A DNA stretch of 64,000 nt, taken from contig JAZBOL010000087.1 of assembly GCA_036351115.1 (NCBI GenBank), forward strand, positions 1 through 64,000, read 5' to 3'. The first letter of the stretch is position 1; every line of letters starts with the position of its first letter. The stretch is from Marinihelvus sp036351115 (GTDB taxonomy: Bacteria; Pseudomonadota; Gammaproteobacteria; Xanthomonadales; SZUA-36). The notes beneath the pieces were generated by a model, which made no database searches, had not been told where the DNA came from, and worked only from the letters and a program-made list of their open reading frames with translations. The translations under genes and the position numbers were made by a program. Shown here in pieces: positions 6,726 to 18,400 of this stretch.

Positions 6726-7427
6726 ATGAGATCGTTGAACGCCATGAACCTTAAGCGTATCGGCATTGCCGCCACTTTCGCGCTGTGCGTCAGCGCCGCC
6801 CAGGCCGTCGAGCTGGATACGGAAGAGCAGCGACTGGGCTATGTCTTCGGCATGAGCATGGGGCAATCCCTCAAGCAGCAAGGTACGGAAGTCGATATCG
6901 AGGCGGTCATCGAAGCCCTGCGCACCGTCTACACGGGCGGCGAACCCCTGCTCACCCAGGAAGAGGCCACGGCGATCCAACGCGCCTACGTCCAGCAGCG
7001 CCAGGAAACCATGGCGGCGGAGCAGGCCCAGGTCGCCCAGGCCAACCTGGCCGAAGCGGAAGCGTTCCTGGCGGAAAATGCCGGCAAGGACGGCGTGGTG
7101 ACCACGGACTCCGGTCTGCAGTACAAGGTCGTGGAGCAGGGCGACGGACCGCGGCCCTCGGCCACGGACACGGTCACCGTGCATTACCGGGGCACGCTGC
7201 TCGACGGCACGGAATTCGACAGCTCCTACGCGCGAAACGAGCCGATCTCCTTCGGCCTGGACCGGGTAATCCCCGGCTGGACGGAAGGTGTTCAGCTTAT
7301 GCCCGTGGGCAGCAAGTACATGTTCTACATCAAGCCTGAGCTCGGGTACGGCGCGGCCGGTGGCGGTCCGATTCCGCCCAATGCAGCGTTGATTTTCGAG
7401 GTCGAGCTGCTCGACATCCAGAGCTGA
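6726..7427 (+). CDS. FKBP-type peptidyl-prolyl isomerase, periplasmic (FkpA/Mip-like)
   Basis: A 233-residue protein from ATG 6726; ATG 6744 would remove six residues and gives a cleaner signal peptide (MNLKRIGIAATFALCVSAAQA). The N-terminal half is the helical dimerisation domain of FkpA/Mip proteins (LGYVFGMSMGQSLKQQGTEVDIEAVIEALRTVYTG). The C-terminal half is the FKBP fold: VTVHYRGTLLDGTEFDSSYARNEPISFGLDRVIPGWTEGVQLMPVGSKYMFYIKPELGYGAAG, with the active-site tyrosine, phenylalanine-aspartate and tryptophan positions kept. It should assist folding of exported proteins in the periplasm. GGAG at about 6712 precedes the start. Confidence 0.9.
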   Translation: MRSLNAMNLKRIGIAATFALCVSAAQAVELDTEEQRLGYVFGMSMGQSLKQQGTEVDIEAVIEALRTVYTGGEPLLTQEEATAIQRAYVQQRQETMAAEQAQVAQANLAEAEAFLAENAGKDGVVTTDSGLQYKVVEQGDGPRPSATDTVTVHYRGTLLDGTEFDSSYARNEPISFGLDRVIPGWTEGVQLMPVGSKYMFYIKPELGYGAAGGGPIPPNAALIFEVELLDIQS

Positions 7428-7495
7428 ACCGCCCGGAACGGAGCGGCACGAAATAAGCGGCGCCACCCCGGCGCCGACGAGGAGGAAGCAGGGCC

Positions 7496-8818
7496 ATGCG
7501 CGTATCGGTGGTTGGGGGGGGTTACGTTGGCCTGGTGACCGCGGCGGGCCTGGCCCAGGTAGGCCATCACGTGGTCTGCATGGACATCGACTCGGCCCGG
7601 GTGGAGCGCCTGCGGGCGGGCGACGTGCCCATCTACGAGCCGGGGCTCGGCCCCATGCTCACGGAAAACCAGGCGCAGGGTCGCCTGCGCTTTACCGACG
7701 ACATGGCGGAAACCGTGGCTCACGCCCAGGTGTTGCTCATCGCCGTGGGCACGCCGCCCGGAGAAGACGGGTCCGCCGACCTCGGTCACGTGCTGGCCGT
7801 GGCCCGGGCCATCGGTGAGCACATGACGCGATCGCTGCTCGTGGTGACCAAATCCACGGTCCCGGTCGGCACCTGTGACCGGGTGCGTGAGACGATCCAG
7901 GCAGCCCTCGACGAACGGGGCAGCGATCTGAACTTCTCCGTCGCCTCGAATCCGGAGTTCCTGGCCGAGGGCCAGGCGGTCGCGAACTTCATGAAGCCGG
8001 ACCGCATCGTGGTCGGTGTGGAAAACGCGGAGTCCGAGACCCTGCTCCGTGAGCTTTATGCGCCCTTCAACCGCAACCACGAAAAGCTGCTGTGCATGGA
8101 CGTGCGTTCCTCGGAGCTGACCAAGTACGCCGCCAACGCCATGCTGGCCACGCGCATCAGCGCCATGAACGAAATGGCGAACATCGCCGAGGCCGTCGGG
8201 GCCGACATCGAGCAGGTGCGGCGGGGCATTGGTTCCGATCCGCGCATCGGCTATTCCTTTATCTATCCCGGCGCGGGATACGGCGGCAGCTGTTTTCCGA
8301 AGGACGTGCGGGCCCTCAGCCACACGGCGCGCTCCGCCGGATACGCGGCGCAGATCCTCGACGCCGTTGAAACGGTCAACAACCGCCAGCGCGGCAAGCT
8401 GTTCGAGTTGCTTCGGCGCCACGCGGGCGACGGGCTGGAGGGCCTCACCATCGCGGTCTGGGGCCTGGCCTTCAAGCCGAACACGGACGATATCCGGGAA
8501 GCCCCCTCGCTCAACCTGCTCCAGTCGGTGCTCGCCGCCGGTGGCCGCATCCGGGCCCACGATCCCAAGGCGCGGGATGCGGTGCGGACCTATTTCGACG
8601 ACGCAGAGGGCCTCGAGTTGCTCGACGACCCCTACGAGGCCGTGCGGGGCGCGGACGCGCTGGTGCTGGTGACGGAATGGCGCCAGTACTGGGCGCCCGA
8701 TTTCGAGCGCCTCGTTTCGCTCATGCGAGAGCCGGTCATCTTCGATGGCCGCAACATCTGGCCACCGGAGGTTGTGCGTGGCCGCGGATTTACCTACTAC
8801 TCCATCGGTCGGCCCTGA
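7496..8818 (+). CDS. ugd: UDP-glucose 6-dehydrogenase
   Basis: A 440-residue enzyme oxidising UDP-glucose to UDP-glucuronate with two NAD+, a cytoplasmic supply step for polysaccharides. The N-terminal Rossmann motif is VVGGGYVGLVTAAGLAQVGH. Further family marks are GTPPGEDGSADL, the KSTVPVGT loop, NPEFLAEGQAV, and GAGYGGSCFPKDVRAL, which holds the catalytic cysteine. The C-terminal domain has LAFKPNTDDIREAPS. The length is normal. The stop overlaps the start of the next gene by one base (TGATG), so the two are translationally coupled. A related UDP-mannose or UDP-N-acetyl substrate cannot be excluded from sequence alone. Confidence 0.92.
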   Translation: MRVSVVGGGYVGLVTAAGLAQVGHHVVCMDIDSARVERLRAGDVPIYEPGLGPMLTENQAQGRLRFTDDMAETVAHAQVLLIAVGTPPGEDGSADLGHVLAVARAIGEHMTRSLLVVTKSTVPVGTCDRVRETIQAALDERGSDLNFSVASNPEFLAEGQAVANFMKPDRIVVGVENAESETLLRELYAPFNRNHEKLLCMDVRSSELTKYAANAMLATRISAMNEMANIAEAVGADIEQVRRGIGSDPRIGYSFIYPGAGYGGSCFPKDVRALSHTARSAGYAAQILDAVETVNNRQRGKLFELLRRHAGDGLEGLTIAVWGLAFKPNTDDIREAPSLNLLQSVLAAGGRIRAHDPKARDAVRTYFDDAEGLELLDDPYEAVRGADALVLVTEWRQYWAPDFERLVSLMREPVIFDGRNIWPPEVVRGRGFTYYSIGRP

Positions 8819-9360
8819 TGAGTGATTCCCTGCAGGACCAGCTGCTCGCCCTCGGGCTCGCCAAGGAAAAGCCCCGCAAGTCCCGGTCCAAACCCGGGTC
8901 GAGGCGAAAGGGCGGTGGCCGGGGTGCGGGGAAATCCGGAAAGGCCGGAAAGGGTGGTGAGATTTCCCTGGACGCCGCCTACCGCGCCCGCGCCCGGGAA
9001 GAGAAGAGCAAGGTGGAGCAGGCAAAGGCCGAGAAACGGGCGCAGGACCTGGAACGCCGGCGCATCAACGGTGAAGTCCAGAAGCTGCTCGACGGGCACG
9101 CCCTGAACGATCGGGAAGGCGAGCTCAAACGCAATTTTCTCTACAAGGGCAAGATCCGCAGCGTGCGGGTCAACGCCGATCAGCTCAGGGCCCTCAACGC
9201 CGGTGACCTGGCCCTGGTGTTCCTGCGGGGCGATTACCTCGTGGTGAAACCGGAGGTCGCGGACCAGGTCCGCACGCTCTCTCCGGACCATGTTCCGGAC
9301 CTCGGTTCCGAAGATCCGGGGGAGGAGGAGTTTCCCGTCCCGGACGACATCGTCTGGTAG
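8818..9360 (+). CDS. DUF2058 family protein (YaiL-like)
   Basis: A 180-residue hydrophilic protein starting MSDSLQDQLLALGLAKEKP, the standard beginning of the DUF2058 family. A lysine/arginine/glycine-rich stretch (residues 20-48) is followed by a coiled-coil-like charged helix (YRARAREEKSKVEQAKAEKRAQDLERRRING) and a compact domain with FLYKGKIRSVRVNADQLRALNAGDLALVFLRGDYLVV. It is probably nucleic-acid associated, judged only by its basic character. The start at 8818 overlaps the ugd stop; a longer frame from 8677 merely shadows ugd. It converges on metH, with 4 bp between the two stop codons. Confidence 0.8.
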   Translation: MSDSLQDQLLALGLAKEKPRKSRSKPGSRRKGGGRGAGKSGKAGKGGEISLDAAYRARAREEKSKVEQAKAEKRAQDLERRRINGEVQKLLDGHALNDREGELKRNFLYKGKIRSVRVNADQLRALNAGDLALVFLRGDYLVVKPEVADQVRTLSPDHVPDLGSEDPGEEEFPVPDDIVW

Positions 9361-9364
9361 ACCC

Positions 9365-13063
<3,699 letters not shown>

Positions 13064-13133
13064 GATCGTTCCGTGGGTGCGTAGGGTCGAAGAGCCAAGG
13101 GGTCGGTAGTGCCGGCGGTAGCGGGGCGCAGCC

Positions 13134-14066
13134 TCAGGTGGGACGGCGCGCGAGCAGATTCAGCACCTGGAAGTTGGGCGGACGTTTCTCGATGCCGGCG
13201 ACGGCACAGTGTTTCACCTCCAGTCCCGCCGCTCTCGCCAGGCCGCCCAGGGCATCGGGCTCGAAACCGAGGTTCTGGTGGTCGAACGGTTCGACCGCCT
13301 TTTCATGGCGATGCAGCCCCAGGGTGACGGCCAGCAAGTGGCCGCCCGGCCGGAGCACGCGCGCGACCTCTCCGAACACGGCACCCGGGTCCCGGGTGTA
13401 GGTCAGGGCATGCATCAGGAAGGCCGTATCCACGCTGCCGTCGTCGATGGGCAGATCGTGCATGTCGCCCAGTTCGAAGCGGACGTTCGGCCGGTCCGCG
13501 AGGCGCTTTCTGCCTGCCTCCACGACACGCCGGCTCAGGTCCAGGCAGGTGATGGATCGCGCCTGGGGCGCCAGCAGTTCCGCCAGCACGCCATCCCCGG
13601 ACGCAATGTCCAGGACGTCGCCGGGGTTTACCAGCAGGGTCAGCGCCCGTGCGGTGGCCTCCCAGGTGCGTCCGGGGGAGTAGTGTCGCTCCATGTCGCC
13701 GGCCACCGTATCCGCCCACTTGCCGTCGCCGTGGCGCGCGGCGAGCACCTGCGGGATTCGTTCACGGTCCTGTTCCACCAGCGGATCATCGGCCTGGTCC
13801 CGCAGGATGTGCCAGAGTTGCGCGAGGGCCCCGTCGTCGATGTCCCGCGCCATTCGGTAGAACACGGACACGCCGTCGCGGCGGTCCACCACCAGCTGGG
13901 CCTCCTTGAGCCGGGCCAGGTGCGTCGATACGCGGGGCTGGGCCAGCTGGGTGATGGCGGCCAGTTCGGCCACGCTCAATTCCTCCTGTTCCAGGCACAG
14001 CAGAAGGCGTAGCCGGGTGCTGTCCGAGAGCAGGCGCAGATGTTGCGTGGCGAGCTGCAGATCCAT
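13134..14066 (-). CDS. ArsR-type regulator fused to SAM-dependent methyltransferase domain (SahR-like)
   Basis: A 310-residue two-domain protein. Residues 1-90 form an ArsR winged helix (LRLLSDSTRLRLLLCLEQEELSVAELAAITQLAQPRVSTHLARLKEAQLVVDRRDG). Residues from about 140 are a class I methyltransferase fold: VLDIASGDGVLAELLAP, CLDLSRRVVEAG, FELGDMHDLPIDDGSVDTAFLMHALTY. Proteins of this architecture next to metH belong to the SahR group, which senses S-adenosylhomocysteine and represses the methionine cycle. The methyltransferase domain probably serves as the ligand sensor. The operator at 14078-14109 lies immediately upstream. The start ATG at 14066 has no clear ribosome site. Confidence 0.85.
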   Translation of the reverse strand: MDLQLATQHLRLLSDSTRLRLLLCLEQEELSVAELAAITQLAQPRVSTHLARLKEAQLVVDRRDGVSVFYRMARDIDDGALAQLWHILRDQADDPLVEQDRERIPQVLAARHGDGKWADTVAGDMERHYSPGRTWEATARALTLLVNPGDVLDIASGDGVLAELLAPQARSITCLDLSRRVVEAGRKRLADRPNVRFELGDMHDLPIDDGSVDTAFLMHALTYTRDPGAVFGEVARVLRPGGHLLAVTLGLHRHEKAVEPFDHQNLGFEPDALGGLARAAGLEVKHCAVAGIEKRPPNFQVLNLLARRPT

Positions 14067-14074
14067 GGAGGTGG

Positions 14075-14109
14075 AGTATATATCTTTTCATCAAGATTGG
14101 AAGATATAT
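14075..14109 (-). promoter_or_regulatory. SahR-type operator and promoter of the regulator-metH operon
   Basis: ATATATCTT (14078-14086) and AAGATATAT (14101-14109) form a perfect 9-bp inverted repeat with 14 bp between. A third half-site, AAGAT at 14093-14097, also pairs with ATCTT at 14082-14086 across 6 bp. Read leftward, TATACT (14075-14080) could be a -10 box, placing the transcript start close to the ATG at 14066. The operator would then cover the promoter, the expected geometry for an ArsR-type repressor. Confidence 0.65.
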
Positions 14110-14194
14110 GGTGCTGCCATCAGCAGGTCAGGCGGGAAAAGTTTGGCGGCGTGCACCGCTTCGGCCTTCAGATGCGCCGCAACGTACGTCACCG

Positions 14195-14200
14195 TATAAT
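14195..14200 (+). promoter_or_regulatory. Probable -10 box for acyl-CoA dehydrogenase gene
   Basis: A perfect TATAAT lies 35 bp before the ATG at 14235. No good -35 hexamer is found at 16-18 bp spacing, so an activator or an upstream element may be needed. Confidence 0.35.
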
Positions 14201-14234
14201 TGCGCCCCCATCCTCCGATCGAGCACGTTCAGCA

Positions 14235-15398
14235 ATGGATCTTACCCTCACCGAAGAACAGCAGATGATTCAGGCTGCGGCCCGGGACTTCGCCCAGTCG
14301 CAGATCGTCCCCGTCGCCGCCGGCCTGGACGCGAAGGGCGAATTTCCCAGTGAGACCATCGCCCAGATGGGCGAGCTGGGTCTCATGGGCATCGAGGTGC
14401 CCGAGGAATACGGTGGTGCCGGCATGGACCCGCTGTGCTACGCCCTGGCGCTGATCGAAATTTCCGCCGCGGATGCTTCCCACGGCACCATCATGTCCGT
14501 GAACAACACGCTCTATTGCCACGGCATTCTCAAGTACGGCACGGAGGAGCAGAAGCAGAAGTACGTGAAGCCGGTGGCTTCCGGCGAGGTGATCGGCGCT
14601 TACGCGCTCACGGAGCCCCAGTCCGGCTCTGACGCGAGCAACATGCGCTGCCGCGCCGTGCTCTCGGAAGATGGCAGCCATTACGTGATCAACGGGAAGA
14701 AATCCTGGATTACCTCCGGCCCGGTGGCGAAGTACATCATGCTGTTCGCCATGACCGACCCGGAGAAAGGTCCCAAGGGTGTCAGCTGCTTCATGATCGA
14801 CACGGAGCGTGAGGGATTCCACCGGGGCAAGACCGAGCCCAAGCTGGGCATTCGGGCCTCGGCCACCTGCGAGATCGAATTCGAAAATTACAAGGTGCCG
14901 GTGGAAGACCTGCTGGGCGTCGAAGGCGAGGGCTTCAAGATGGCCATGGGTGTGCTCGACGCCGGGCGTATCGGCATCGCCGCCCAGGCCACGGGCATTG
15001 CCCGCGCCGCCTACGAGGCCAGCGTGGAGTACGCCCGCGAGCGCCAGGCCTTCGGTCGCCCGATCGGCGGCTTCCAGATGATCCAGGCCAAGATCGCCGA
15101 CATGCGCACGCGGCTCGAGGCAGCCACCCAGCTGACCCTGGCCGCCGCGTGGAAAAAGCAGGCCGCCCGGGAGAGTGGGGAGCGCTATACCTTGCAGGCC
15201 AGCATGGCTAAACTGTTCGCGTCCGAAGCGGCCATGTGGATCACCCACCAGGCTCTGCAGATTCATGGTGGCATGGGTTACAGCAAAGAGTTGCCGGTAG
15301 AGCGCTACTTCCGTGACGCCAAGATCACGGAAATCTACGAAGGCACGAGCGAAATCCAGCGCATGGTGATCAGCCGTCTCGAGACCGGTTTACGCTGA
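14235..15398 (+). CDS. Acyl-CoA dehydrogenase (short-chain type)
   Basis: A 387-residue flavoenzyme catalysing alpha-beta dehydrogenation of acyl-CoA. Family marks in order: MDLTLTEEQQMIQAAARDFA; YALTEPQSGSDASNMRC; WITSGPVAKYIMLFAMTD; ERQAFGRPIGGFQMIQAKIADM; QIHGGMGYSKELPVERYFRDAKITEIYEGTSEIQRMVI. The glutamate in IYEGTSEIQ is the expected catalytic base of the short-chain (butyryl-CoA-like) group. The start at 14235 follows AGCA with no strong ribosome site; a longer frame from 14040 covers the regulator promoter and is rejected. A strong hairpin follows the stop. Confidence 0.92.
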   Translation: MDLTLTEEQQMIQAAARDFAQSQIVPVAAGLDAKGEFPSETIAQMGELGLMGIEVPEEYGGAGMDPLCYALALIEISAADASHGTIMSVNNTLYCHGILKYGTEEQKQKYVKPVASGEVIGAYALTEPQSGSDASNMRCRAVLSEDGSHYVINGKKSWITSGPVAKYIMLFAMTDPEKGPKGVSCFMIDTEREGFHRGKTEPKLGIRASATCEIEFENYKVPVEDLLGVEGEGFKMAMGVLDAGRIGIAAQATGIARAAYEASVEYARERQAFGRPIGGFQMIQAKIADMRTRLEAATQLTLAAAWKKQAARESGERYTLQASMAKLFASEAAMWITHQALQIHGGMGYSKELPVERYFRDAKITEIYEGTSEIQRMVISRLETGLR

Positions 15399-15404
15399 TG
15401 CTTC

Positions 15405-15429
15405 CGGCGCCGGGCCTGTCCCGGCGCCG
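15405..15429 (+). terminator. Perfect 10-bp hairpin after acyl-CoA dehydrogenase gene
   Basis: CGGCGCCGGG (15405-15414), a 5-nt loop and CCCGGCGCCG (15420-15429) form a perfect stem in the 101-bp gap before the chosen gdh start. There is no U-tract (CGTTACA follows). It may be a Rho-type or weak terminator, or a stem that lowers read-through into gdh. Confidence 0.45.
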
Positions 15430-15499
15430 CGTTACACGGGATCGGAACGCTGCGCCTGAGGCTCACGCAGCGGGGGAGGGGCCTGCGGGCCCGGAGAAC

Positions 15500-18400
15500 A
15501 TGACCAGCAGATCAGACGCTTCCCAGGCCAAGGCGGCCCTGGTGGAACAGGTCCAGGAGCGCGTGGCCGCCGGGGCCAGCACGTCCCGGGCCGATCAGGC
15601 CCGTTACTTCGCCGGCGCCTTCCTGCGCCGGGTGCCGGCAACCGAAATCCGCGATGAATCCCCCGACACCGTGGCCTCCCTGGTCGCCGGCGTCATGAAG
15701 TTCGCCGGCATGCGGCCACCCGGCGCCTCGACCGTTCGGGCCTTCAATCCCGACCCGGATCGTGACGGCTGGTCCAGCAGCCACACGATCGTCGAGATGG
15801 TGAACCCGGACCGCCCCTTCCTGGTCGACACGGCGAATCTCGTGCTCTCGGAGCTCGATCTCGGTGTGCACATCATCGTGCACCCGGTGATTCATGCCCG
15901 CCGGGACAAGCGTGGCCGCCTGCTCGAGTGGCATCCAACGGCGGATGGAAAAGGCGAACCCGAGTCCATCATGCATCTTCAGGTGGACAGGCAGACCGAC
16001 CCGGAACGCTTGCGGCTGATCGAGCACCGCCTGGAAGTCGCGCTGCAGCACGTGGCGCTGGCGGTGGAAGACTGGAAGGCGATGCGGGAGCGACTCACGG
16101 AAACGGTGGAATCGCTGCCCGGCTGGGCGGCCCACGCCGACCCGTCGGATCTCGAGGAATGCCAGGCGTTCCTGTCCTGGCTGCGTGACGACCATTTCAT
16201 CCTGCTCGGCGCCCGCGATTACGTGGTGGACCGCGGTGATGACCACTTCAACCTCGACCTCGTCGATGGCAGTGGCCTGGGTATGCTGCGCGAGACGGAC
16301 CGGACCATTCGCAGCCGCCCCATCGCGACCCTCAGCGACGGCGCCCTGGGTGAGCGAACGACGCCCCTGATCATCACCAAGACCCGGGCCCGCAGCACCG
16401 TTCACCGCGGCGGCTACATGGATTACATCGGCGTGCTGCGCTTCGATGACAAGGGCCGCATCTCGGGCGAGCGGCGGTTCATCGGCCTGTTCACCTCCAA
16501 CGCCTATTTTCGCCGCGCCGCCGATACCCCCCTGGTCCGCCTCAAGGCGGACCAGGTCCTCGAGCGCTCCGAGTTGCGGGAGGGCAGCTATGCGCGCAAG
16601 TCCCTGGTGCACATCCTGGAGACGCTGCCCAGGGACGATCTGTTCCAGGCGAGCGTCGATGAAATCGAGGAAATGGCGCTGGCGGTGCTGGCGCTCATGG
16701 AGCGCCAGCGCGTGCGCCTGCTGGTGCGGCGCGAGCGCTTTCATCGCTTCTATTCCTGCCTGGTTTACATCCCCCGCGACGATTTCAGCACGGAGAACCG
16801 GAAACGGATCCAGGACATCCTCTTTCGGGCTTTCCAGGGTGAGCAGCTCGACTACACGGTACAGATCAGCGAGTCGCGCCTGGCCCGGCTGCAACTGCTG
16901 ATCCGGCCAAAACCCGGGGCACGGCCCGAACCGGATTTGAAGGCCCTCGAGCAGCGCATTGTCGAGGCGGTGCGGTCCTGGCACCACAGCCTGCGGGATA
17001 TTCTCGTCCAGAAATTCGGCGAGGAACGGGGTCTCGACTGGGCCGCGGACATCGGTCGGGCGTTTCCGGCGGCCTACGTCGAGGACGTGTCTCCCTGGGT
17101 CGCGAGCTTCGACGTCGAGCGGATCGCCGAGCTGGGCGACGAGCAGGACCTGAAGATGAGTCTCTACCGGCCCCGGGGCCGGGAAACGGACATCATCCGC
17201 TTCAAGCTGTTCAAGCGCGGACGCCCGATTCCCCTGTCGCAGGTGTTGCCGATTCTCGAAAACCTCGGCCTCGAAGTCATGAACGAGCGCCCGTACCAGC
17301 TGGCCATGGCGGACGAGAGCACGGTCTGGGTGCAGGACTACGACATGGTCTATGCCGGCGCCTCGGCGCTGGAGCTCGACCGGGTGCGGGATGCGTTCAC
17401 GGAGGCCTTCCTGAACACCTGGCGCGGCGTTACGCGGGGTGACGGCTTCAACCGCCTGATTCTCGGCTGTGGCCTGCACTGGCGCGAGGTCAAGATTTTA
17501 CGGGCGTACTGCAAATACCTGCAGCAGACGGGGATTCCCTTCTCCCTGGCCTACATGGCCGCGACCCTGTCGCGCCACCCGCTGCTCGGCCGTTTGCTCG
17601 TGGAGTACTTCGAGGCCCTCTTTTCGCCTGAGCGCGACGGGGAATCGGAGTACCACCGCGACCTCGCTGCACGTCGCCTCGCGCGGGATTTCGACAGCAT
17701 GAACGGTACGGCCGGCCAGGCATCGGATGACGCGGTGATGCAAGAACTGGTGCAGGCGGTGATCGACCAGCGCCGGGACGGAGACCGCGCTGCCCAGACC
17801 AAAGCGGTCGAAGCGGCTTTTCTGCGGGGGCTGAACGGCGTCACCAGTCTCGACGAGGACCGCATCCTGCACGTTTTCTACGCGGTGATCCGGGCGACCC
17901 TCCGTACCAACTTTTACCAGCGAGGGCTCGACGGCAACCCGTGCGAGCACCTGAGTTTCAAGCTCGATTCGAGCCGCGTTCCGGATCTGCCCGCGCCGCG
18001 TCCCTACCGGGAAATCTGGGTGTACTCCACCCGCGTCGAAGGGATTCATCTTCGCATGGGCCCCATCGCCCGGGGCGGCCTGCGCTGGTCGGACCGCAAA
18101 GCGGATTTCCGTACCGAGGTGCTGGGCCTCATGAAGGCCCAGAACGTCAAGAACACCATGATCGTGCCGGTGGGGGCAAAGGGCGGATTCGTGCCCATGC
18201 AGCTTCCGGAAGCGGGCGGGCGCGAGGCGGTCATGGAAGAAGGCACGGCTTGTTACAAGATATTTATCAATGGTTTACTTGATGTAACTGATAATCTGGA
18301 TGAGGAAGAGGTCATTCCGCCCAAGGACCTCGTGCGACGCGACGGCGACGATCCTTATCTCGTCGTTGCCGCGGACAAGGGCACGGCGACGTTTTCCGAT

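Noticed and set aside
13064..13133. Riboswitch (SAM or cobalamin) before metH
   Set aside because: The gap is 70 bp and shows no conserved riboswitch elements; regulation is better explained by the upstream regulator and its palindrome.
15512..17479. 655-residue minus-strand frame
   Set aside because: Antisense to gdh, with no domain pattern.
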